Source: Akkermansiaceae bacterium (GTDB taxonomy: Bacteria; Verrucomicrobiota; Verrucomicrobiia; Verrucomicrobiales; Akkermansiaceae). From it: a stretch of 57,534 bases of DNA. The translations under genes were made by a program, and so were the position numbers. Positions 51,898 to 57,534 of this stretch are shown in pieces (position 1 is the first letter of the stretch; each line of letters starts with the position of its first letter). Below the pieces are notes generated by a model, which saw only the letters and a program-made list of their open reading frames with translations, was not told the DNA's origin and made no database searches. Location of the stretch: positions 1-57,534 of the forward strand of contig CAIVKO010000168.1 of NCBI GenBank assembly GCA_903906515.1. Reading direction: 5' to 3'.

Positions 51898-53709
51898 ATG
51901 CGCACACACCACTGCAACGAACTCCGCGACTCCCACATCGGCCAGACCGTCACTTTGATCGGTTGGGTCAATTCCGCCCGTGACCATGGCGGCGTCATTT
52001 TCATCGATCTTCGCGACCGCGAGGGACTCACGCAGTGCGTGTTCCATCCCGAGGAAAATCCGGAGTTGGCCAGGCTTTCGCACACGTTGCGTGAGGAAGA
52101 TGTCGTGCAGGTCACCGGTTTGATTTCCTCCCGTCTTGAAGGCACCGTGAACGACAAGATCGGCACCGGCGCGATCGAAATCGTCGCCAAGCAGCTTGTC
52201 ATCGTCAACAAGGCGGACGTGCTGCCGTTCCAACTCGATAAAGAGCTTTCCAACGAAGACCTGCGGATGAAATACCGCTATCTCGACCTGCGCCGTCCGC
52301 GCATGAGCAAGAACATCCGCCAGCGCAGCGTGATCACTTCCGCCGCACGGCGTTATCTGGATGAATCCGGGTTTTATGAAATCGAAACTCCCATCCTGTC
52401 CAACCCCACACCTGAAGGCGCGCGCGATTTCCTGGTTCCATCCCGCCTGAATCCCGGTCGCTTCTACGCGTTGCCGCAGGCACCTCAGCAGTTCAAACAG
52501 CTCATGATGGTGGCCGGTCTGGAGAAATACTATCAGATCGCCCGCTGCTTCCGCGATGAGGACCTGCGCGCCGATCGCCAGCCGGAGTTCACTCAGATCG
52601 ACCTTGAGGCCAGCTTCATCCAACAGGAGGACATCATCACACTCGTCGAAGGACTGTTAGCCTCGATGTTCAAGGCCGGATTGGATCTGGAGATTCCAAA
52701 GCCATTCCCGCGCATGACCTATGCCGATGCGATGGATATCTATGGTTCCGACAAACCGGACACGCGGTTTGACATGAAGATCATCGATCTTGCGGATGTC
52801 TTCGCCGACACCGGGTTCAAAATTTTCCGTGGCATCCTCGATGGCGGCGGCGTGGTCCGCGCGATCAATGCCAAGGGATTCGCCGGCATCACCACCGGCC
52901 AGATGAACCGTCTCAACGAGATCGCCGTGCAGGCTGGACTGCCGGTGAAAAACCTCGCCTTCATCAAACTCGAAAACGGCGAATACAAGAGCCCGCTGTG
53001 GAAGGTTTTCAATGATGCGGAAAAAGCCGGTGTCATCTCCAAACTTGATCTCGAAGAGGGCGATATCGTTTTCTTCGCCGCCGGATCGCGTGATTCGGTG
53101 AGCACCATCCTCGGCCGCGTCCGCAGCGAGTGTGCGGTGATGATGGAACTCAACAAGGATTCCAAAGCCTACAATTTCCTGTGGGTGGTCGATTTCCCGC
53201 TGCTCGCCCTCGACGAGGAAACCGGACACTGGGCTGCGGTTCATCACCCATTCACCCGTCCGAATGCCGACGATATGGACAAGCTCGACGCCGGCGATTA
53301 CGCCAACGTCCGCGCCGTGGCCTATGACGTGGTGCTCAATGGCTACGAACTCGGCGGTGGATCGATCCGGATACACGAAAAGGATCTTCAGGCGAAAATG
53401 TTCAGCGTGCTTGGCGTGACTCCCGAGGAACAGCAGGTCAAGTTCGGCCATATCCTCGATGCATTCCGCTTCGGCGCACCACCCCACGGCGGCCTCGCGC
53501 TCGGACTCGACCGCATCGCCATGCTCGTCGCCGGTGAAGACAGCATCCGCGAGGTGATTGCATTCCCGAAAAACAACAAGGGTGCGGATCTAATGTCCCA
53601 CAGCCCGTGCCAGATCGACCACAAGCAACTCCGCGAGGTTTACGTGCAATCCACATGGAAGGATCCTAAGCTCGCCCAGGAAAAGGCGCTTGCTCCGGAC
53701 CCATCCTGA
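51898..53709 (+). CDS. aspS: Aspartyl-tRNA synthetase, bacterial type
   Basis: 603 residues, bacterial length. An N-terminal OB-fold anticodon-binding domain (about 1-105) is followed by the class II core with motif 2 [18 protein letters not shown] and motif 3 [12 protein letters not shown], plus the bacterial GAD insertion domain between them (about 285-420). It charges tRNA-Asp, and in species with a GatCAB pathway may also charge tRNA-Asn; that cannot be decided here. Begins 73 bases after the GxxExxY gene. The phosphofructokinase gene follows on the same strand after 38 bases. Confidence 0.96.
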   Translation: MRTHHCNELRDSHIGQTVTLIGWVNSARDHGGVIFIDLRDREGLTQCVFHPEENPELARLSHTLREEDVVQVTGLISSRLEGTVNDKIGTGAIEIVAKQLVIVNKADVLPFQLDKELSNEDLRMKYRYLDLRRPRMSKNIRQRSVITSAARRYLDESGFYEIETPILSNPTPEGARDFLVPSRLNPGRFYALPQAPQQFKQLMMVAGLEKYYQIARCFRDEDLRADRQPEFTQIDLEASFIQQEDIITLVEGLLASMFKAGLDLEIPKPFPRMTYADAMDIYGSDKPDTRFDMKIIDLADVFADTGFKIFRGILDGGGVVRAINAKGFAGITTGQMNRLNEIAVQAGLPVKNLAFIKLENGEYKSPLWKVFNDAEKAGVISKLDLEEGDIVFFAAGSRDSVSTILGRVRSECAVMMELNKDSKAYNFLWVVDFPLLALDEETGHWAAVHHPFTRPNADDMDKLDAGDYANVRAVAYDVVLNGYELGGGSIRIHEKDLQAKMFSVLGVTPEEQQVKFGHILDAFRFGAPPHGGLALGLDRIAMLVAGEDSIREVIAFPKNNKGADLMSHSPCQIDHKQLREVYVQSTWKDPKLAQEKALAPDPS

Positions 53710-53747
53710 GGCTTGTATCCATCGGCATACCCCCCCCCATCACCATC

Positions 53748-54869
53748 ATGACCCAGCACATCGGAGTTCTAACCAGCGGCGGGGATTGTCCCGGTCTCAA
53801 CGCGGCCATCCGTGGCCTCAGCAAGGCGGCGCGCGAACACTACGGAATGCGCGTCACCGGATTTCTCAACGGCTTCCGCGGGCTGGCCCAGGACCAGACG
53901 GTGGAAATCGACAGCGCCATGTTGTCAGGGATTCTAACCGACGGCGGCACGATTCTCGGCACCAGTCGCGATAAACCGCACCGCATGAATATCGGCGGAA
54001 AGATGCTCGATATGACCGATGCCGTGGTCGCCACTTATCAGCGTCACCACCTCGACGCCCTGGTCTGCCTCGGCGGCGGCGGCACCCAGAAAAACGCGTT
54101 GCGCCTGGTGGAGGCCGGATTGAACGTGGTCACCCTGCCCAAGACCATCGATAACGACATCGCTCTAACCGACCGCTCGTTCGGCTTCGATACCGCCCTT
54201 CAGATTGCCACCGAGGCGGTGGACCGCCTGCATTCCACGGCGACGAGCCATGAGCGGATCATCGTGGTCGAGGTGATGGGCCACCGGGCCGGTTGGCTGG
54301 CGCTGGAGGCAGGCATCGCCGGCGGCGCGGATGTCATCCTGCTTCCGGAAATCCCCTACGACGTGGAGAAAATCGCCGCTGCTATCCGCAGGCGGACGCA
54401 ATGTGGCAAACGCTTCAGCATCGTGGTCGTCGCCGAGGGGGCCATGTCCACGGCGGATGCGGCAGAGGTGGAAGCCATGGTCAACGCCCGCGACCAGGCG
54501 GAGTCGAAAAAATCCCGCGCGGAGTTTTCCGCGAAGCTGCAGAATTTCCATGATGAACACGTCGGGCAGACGATCAATCTCACGCGCAAGCTCGAACAAC
54601 TCACCGGGCAGGAAAGCCGCCTGACGATTCTCGGCCACCTGCAGCGTGGCGGCACACCCTCCGCGGCGGACCGCGTGTTCGCCACCTGGCTCGGCACCGC
54701 GTGCGCGGAAACGTTGAACGCCAGGAATTTCGGCGTCATGTTAGCCTTGCAGGGCGGCGTGCTCAAACACGTGCCGATCTCCGAAGTCGCCGGAAACAAA
54801 CGCCTGGTCCCGCTCGATCATCCATTGATCGCATCCGGCCGTCTCGTCGGAACTTCTTTCGGTGATTGA
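53748..54869 (+). CDS. 6-phosphofructokinase (Asp103 replaced)
   Basis: 373 residues versus about 320 for Escherichia coli PfkA; the extra length is near the C-terminus (about 235-290). The catalytic PKTIDND and [11 protein letters not shown] motifs and [18 protein letters not shown] are present. The metal/phosphate loop normally GGDGS/GGDDT reads GGGGTQ, so the first Asp is Gly while the following Gly that marks ATP-dependent enzymes is kept. This combination occurs in a side group of PFKs, so phosphoryl donor (ATP or pyrophosphate) cannot be decided. Phosphorylates fructose-6-phosphate in glycolysis. Confidence 0.9.
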   Translation: MTQHIGVLTSGGDCPGLNAAIRGLSKAAREHYGMRVTGFLNGFRGLAQDQTVEIDSAMLSGILTDGGTILGTSRDKPHRMNIGGKMLDMTDAVVATYQRHHLDALVCLGGGGTQKNALRLVEAGLNVVTLPKTIDNDIALTDRSFGFDTALQIATEAVDRLHSTATSHERIIVVEVMGHRAGWLALEAGIAGGADVILLPEIPYDVEKIAAAIRRRTQCGKRFSIVVVAEGAMSTADAAEVEAMVNARDQAESKKSRAEFSAKLQNFHDEHVGQTINLTRKLEQLTGQESRLTILGHLQRGGTPSAADRVFATWLGTACAETLNARNFGVMLALQGGVLKHVPISEVAGNKRLVPLDHPLIASGRLVGTSFGD

Positions 54870-54884
54870 GACCGTGCGTGCCTA

Positions 54885-55096
54885 GGCAGGGACCGACCTC
54901 CGGGCGGTCCACGCGGATGGAAGGAGAACGCGGGCGATCATGGAAATGCTTGATAATCGACTCATGGCTGGTCGTTCATACCTCATTCCTCGGACCGCCC
55001 GGAGGTCGAGTCCCTGCCTAAGAGGACCGCCCGGAGGTCGGGTCCCTGCCATCGTTTGCTTTCCATACTCGACCGCCCGGAGGTCGTGTCCCTGCC
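54885..55096. repeat. Pseudo-palindromic GGCAGGGAC repeat, copy D, with two extra right ends
   Basis: The complete element (54885-55019) has the core shared with copy C. Two further isolated right ends follow at 55024-55050 and 55071-55096, each reading GACCGCCCGGAGGTCG and ending TCCCTGCC. So this is a compound array, starting 15 bases beyond the phosphofructokinase stop. Confidence 0.85.
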
Positions 55097-55119
55097 TTCG
55101 ACAATATTCAGACAAGCCC

Positions 55120-55182
55120 TTACTTCTGGCAGCACGGACACCAATAAGTGGCCCGTTGCGCCATCACCGTGTGACGGATGGG
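55120..55182 (-). pseudogene. Remnant of a formamidopyrimidine-DNA glycosylase (zinc-finger end)
   Basis: Only the last 20 codons plus stop survive: PIRHTVMAQRATYWCPCCQK. This is the end of the Fpg/Nei zinc finger, where family members read like PI...HAQRATFYC..CQK. The first Cys pair and the whole glycosylase domain are absent. The frame upstream (to about 55236) has no Fpg features. The remnant begins 23 bases from the repeat array at 55096. Confidence 0.75.
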
Positions 55183-55295
55183 GCGCTTGGATGATGAAGT
55201 GGATGGATTTCCAAATCTCAAAACGGCGACGGGCATCATGTTGACTCTAGCCGTTGAAAAATACTGACGCAATCCGCCCAGCAACGCCAAGGACC

Positions 55296-55355
55296 ATGAA
55301 AGTAACTTACCCTTGTGGAAGCGGCCGCAAGTTCAAGAAGTGCTGCGGCGCTTGA
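55296..55355 (+). pseudogene. SEC-C motif remnant
   Basis: A 19-residue open frame from ATG 55296 encodes MKVTYPCGSGRKFKKCCGA, matching the SEC-C metal-binding motif (CPCGSGKKYKKCCG, one Cys short) that ends SecA and many small zinc proteins. In frame upstream there is only a short tail of other residues back to a stop at 55248, so no full gene remains. It could also be a mini-protein, but position among remnants favours decay. Confidence 0.6.
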
Positions 55356-55532
55356 TTCATCCCCTCCGCTTCCGGGCCTCTTCCACTTAGGTTCACACTG
55401 CTGCCGTAACTGTGCCGATTAAAACCCCGCTTACACGGCAGCCAACAGACCTATAATGTGAATCCGTGCAATCTGACCGCCTTCAACATCTATGGATGCA
55501 AAACCGATTTACAAATGGCCGTCATACCTAAC
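55356..55532. other. Non-coding stretch between remnants
   Basis: It contains an 8-base inverted pair, GCTGCCGT (55400-55407) and ACGGCAGC (55435-55442), and otherwise nothing recognisable. No gene-like frame was seen. Confidence 0.4.
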
Positions 55533-55744
55533 ATGTTAATTCGAAAGGACTGACCCCATCGACTGACCCCATCGATGTTAATTCGAAAGGACTGACCCCA
55601 TCGAGGATAGCCAGTGATGGTGGCACCAGAGTTATCGGCGGATCTAGTGTAAGTGAAAAGCCCGGACGTGTCCGCCGACAGCGAGGAGACCATGCAGCAC
55701 ATGGCGGCGAGGACGGCGATAAAAATGCGGCGAGGAGTTGTCAT
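55490..55744 (-). pseudogene. N-terminal fragment of an LRR_5-type surface protein, cut at a repeat
   Basis: From ATG 55744 it encodes a signal peptide (MTTPRRIFIAVLAAM... to SLSA, about 24 residues) and the start of an LRR_5 protein, FTYTRSADNSGATITGYP. That matches the opening of the neighbouring large LRR_5 protein (AYTVADGKVTITGYTG). Similarity ends exactly at base 55604, where the direct repeat of 55533-55603 begins. The frame then runs through RWGQSFRIN units encoded by the repeat to a stop at 55490. No LRR units remain. Confidence 0.75.
55533..55603. repeat. Direct TGTTAATTCGAAAGGACTGA repeats
   Basis: Two 29-bp copies (55533-55561 and 55575-55603) read TGTTAATTCGAAAGGACTGA then CCCCATCGA; a partial copy (ACTGACCCCATCGA) lies between them. 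Similar GGGGTCAGTCC-type words are known around REP-associated and IS elements in other bacteria. No transposase is next to them. Confidence 0.7.
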
Positions 55745-55880
55745 AGGGGTGGTGCGAGGGTGGATTGGGAGGATTTCACGCTGCGTGGGAGAGGCGATGG
55801 AACGGAATATGGGTTTTCGGAATGATGGGATCATGGGGCTTGCGTTTTAGCTCGATTCTCGATGTTAGGACTAGTCCGCC

Positions 55881-57534
55881 TCATTTCTCCACCCGCAGTC
55901 GCAGGAAATGACTGCCACTGGCCACCGGGATGCTCGCTGTGCGCTTGCCACTGAGATCCGGGTCCGAGGTGGCCACTCCGGTGGGGGTCCAGTTTTGCAG
56001 ATCGGTGCTGGTTTCCACCGAGTAAGTGACATCGGTGTTGCCCGCGTAGTAAGTTAGAGACAACTGCCCCGCGGCAATCACGGCTTGCGGCATGCTGCGG
56101 CTCTGGCTAACAGACGGATCGAGGTTGAGCGCGTAATCCAGCAGCAGGCTCATCCCGTCATGCTGCGGTGAGGACAACAGGTCCGTGCCGGAGTCGAATC
56201 CATGCGCCACCAGCCAGGAGGTCATGGCGCTGATGCGCGTCACCGTGACGATGTAGGTCGATTTCGTGATTCCGTCCTGTGCGGTGACCACGGTGGTGAT
56301 TGTGTTAGATCCCACGTCCAGCGTGATCGGTTCGCTGGCGGTTTCCGACGCGACCGTCGTATCGTTGACTTTCACCGTGGCGGTCAAGTCGGCCACCGTG
56401 GCGGTCAAGTCGGCCACCGTGGGTGTCACCGTGATGGTGGTGGTGGCATACGGGACATTGGCCGTGTAGGAGGAGGTTCCCTCTGCAAACTCCGGGCTCA
56501 GCGTGCCGGAACTCAGCACAAGGTCCGAGAGGGTCGAGACTGCGGAGAGCGGTCCGGTCACCGCGATGTTCACTGTCGAGATCGTCGGCATGTAGGTGTC
56601 CGTGTCCGTGGGGGTGAAGGTCACGCACAGGGTCTGCGTCCCCGCCGCTGGCGTGGTGCCCGCCGCCGGACTGTAGACCATCGTCCCATCCACGCTCGTC
56701 GTCGCGTTCAGTTGGGTGCCCGACAGGGCTGTGCCGTGGAGGATCGACGCCGGGGTCGCCCATGTCACCGTAGGGAGCCGCCTGCTCTGCGTCGCCAGGC
56801 CTCCAAATGGATCGGTCCAACCCGTGGTGCCTGCCACATAATAGAGGGTGGCTGTGACACCCTCAAATGCGTAAGGCTCGATACTGGGCGCATCGCCCGT
56901 GCAATACACGCTCGTCAGGCCACTGCAGGATTGGAACGCGCATACCCCGATGCTGGTGACGCCGCTCGGGATGGTCACGCTCGTCAGGTTAGTGCAGGAG
57001 TCAAACGCGTAACTCTCGATGTCGGTGACGCTGCCCGGGATCGTCACGCTCGTCAGGCCAGAGCAATAGTCGAACGCGGAATCCCCGATGCTGGTGACGC
57101 CGGCTTGGATGGTCACGCTCGTCAGGCCACGGCATTCCCAGAACGCGGCAGTCCCGATGCGCGTGACGCTACCCGGGATCGTCACGCTCGTCAGGCCAGA
57201 GCAATAGTCGAACGCCCAGTCCCCGATGCTGCTGACGCTGTCCGGGATGGTCACGCTAGTCAGGCCAATGCAGCCGTCGAACGCCGCATACCCGATGCGG
57301 GTGACGCTGCCCGGAATCGTCACGCTCGTCAGGTTGGTGCAGTTTTGAAAAGCGTTGTCCCCGATGCGGGTGACGGGGTGGCCTTCGATCGTGGACGGGA
57401 GGGTCAAGTCGCCGCCCACACCGGTGTAGCCGGTGATCGTGACTTTGCCGTCAGCAACGGTGTAGGCCATGCCGTTAGAACGCGTCACCGTGAGGGTGTA
57501 GGTCGATCTCGTGGTGCCGTCTTCGGCGGTGACC
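55881..57534 (-). CDS. Large secreted LRR_5 (BspA-like) protein with Ig-like and cadherin-like domains, 5' truncated by the window edge
   Basis: At least 551 residues; the gene enters from the right edge. Its first visible residues (VTAEDGTTRSTYTLTV) are the end of a cadherin-like domain. Then come seven LRR_5 units of 23 residues with the consensus L-T-S-V-T-I-P-x-x-V-T-x-I-G-x-x-A-F, an Ig-like stretch (PTVTWATPASI to VNIAVTG), a second cadherin-like domain (LSDLVLSSGTLSPEF to YIVTVTR), and a C-terminal domain ending FLRLRVEK. Parts such as ETSTDLQNWTP are typical ends of Verrucomicrobiota surface proteins. Adhesion or binding role inferred. A 21-bp tandem duplication (56374-56415) repeats VADLTAT. 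Confidence 0.85.
   Translation of the reverse strand, partial: VTAEDGTTRSTYTLTVTRSNGMAYTVADGKVTITGYTGVGGDLTLPSTIEGHPVTRIGDNAFQNCTNLTSVTIPGSVTRIGYAAFDGCIGLTSVTIPDSVSSIGDWAFDYCSGLTSVTIPGSVTRIGTAAFWECRGLTSVTIQAGVTSIGDSAFDYCSGLTSVTIPGSVTDIESYAFDSCTNLTSVTIPSGVTSIGVCAFQSCSGLTSVYCTGDAPSIEPYAFEGVTATLYYVAGTTGWTDPFGGLATQSRRLPTVTWATPASILHGTALSGTQLNATTSVDGTMVYSPAAGTTPAAGTQTLCVTFTPTDTDTYMPTISTVNIAVTGPLSAVSTLSDLVLSSGTLSPEFAEGTSSYTANVPYATTTITVTPTVADLTATVADLTATVKVNDTTVASETASEPITLDVGSNTITTVVTAQDGITKSTYIVTVTRISAMTSWLVAHGFDSGTDLLSSPQHDGMSLLLDYALNLDPSVSQSRSMPQAVIAAGQLSLTYYAGNTDVTYSVETSTDLQNWTPTGVATSDPDLSGKRTASIPVASGSHFLRLRVEK

Noticed and set aside
54940..55194. Small proteins containing RGPPGGRVPAI-type sequence
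   Set aside because: They are translations of the GGCAGGGAC repeat and not conserved proteins; the same happens at copies B and C.
55400..55442. GCTGCCGT...ACGGCAGC inverted pair as an integron attC site
   Set aside because: The required RYYYAAC/GTTRRRY core boxes and an integrase are not seen; an 8-bp inverted pair is weak evidence.
1..57534. Apparent excess of GTTAG/CTAAC words
   Set aside because: A rough hand count (about 60) is not above what base composition alone would give (about 90), so no signal is claimed.

Overview
The window looks like a chromosomal segment of a Verrucomicrobiota bacterium, probably order Verrucomicrobiales (Akkermansiaceae/Verrucomicrobiaceae-like). This placement is inference. 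It rests on the secreted PQQ-like propeller protein opening with DWPQFRGP, the small CNT-type lipoprotein, FAD oxidoreductases mixed with glycoside hydrolases, LRR_5 surface proteins, a POT transporter with a soluble insert, and GxxExxY plus repeat cassettes. The DNA is fairly GC-rich. No rRNA, tRNA, phage, plasmid origin or CRISPR array was seen.

Layout. 1-6591: end of a membrane protein, a secreted beta-propeller, a TonB-dependent receptor, and a two-gene envelope module (secreted unknown plus CreD-like membrane protein). 6592-14224: a broken alpha/beta hydrolase, an MFS permease, a lone ExbD, a POT peptide transporter, a small membrane protein and penicillin-binding protein 1C. 14387-21448: two FtsX-type ABC permeases without an ATPase, then a tight MoxR ATPase / DUF58 / transglutaminase operon. 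21468-31778: remnant of an LpxR-like gene, a GH27 alpha-galactosidase, smc, mannose-6-phosphate isomerase divergent from aldose 1-epimerase, and an unknown protein. 31798-41107: a five-gene, one-direction carbohydrate-degradation cluster (GH78, FAD oxidoreductase, parallel beta-helix protein with a CBM6-like region, GH43, GH5). 41317-49611: small lipoprotein, ammonium transporter, MnmM-like methyltransferase plus a GGQ release-factor-like protein, a copper-type TonB receptor with a small Cys-rich partner, and a retraction-ATPase pair (two PilT-like) with a membrane protein. 50103-54869: hisS, a GxxExxY cassette, aspS and a phosphofructokinase. 54870-57534: a decayed stretch with repeats and three gene remnants, then a large LRR_5 protein running off the right edge.

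Genes working together. The GH78-GH43-GH5-beta-helix cluster and the GH27/GalM/ManA group point to growth on plant or algal polysaccharides rich in rhamnose, galactose and perhaps mannose. The MoxR-DUF58-transglutaminase operon is a known but functionally vague envelope system. The copper-type receptor and its small partner look like a metal-uptake unit.

The most unusual feature is the repeat landscape. One family (ends GGCAGGGAC...GTCCCTGCC, about 115-150 bp, pseudo-palindromic) sits directly behind three genes and caps a truncated fourth. Several other hairpins have different stems but share a 5' GTAGC head, as expected of REP sequences mobilised by RAYT transposases; no RAYT gene lies in the window. 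Several gene remnants (lpxR-like, fpg, SEC-C, LRR_5) end at or near these repeats.
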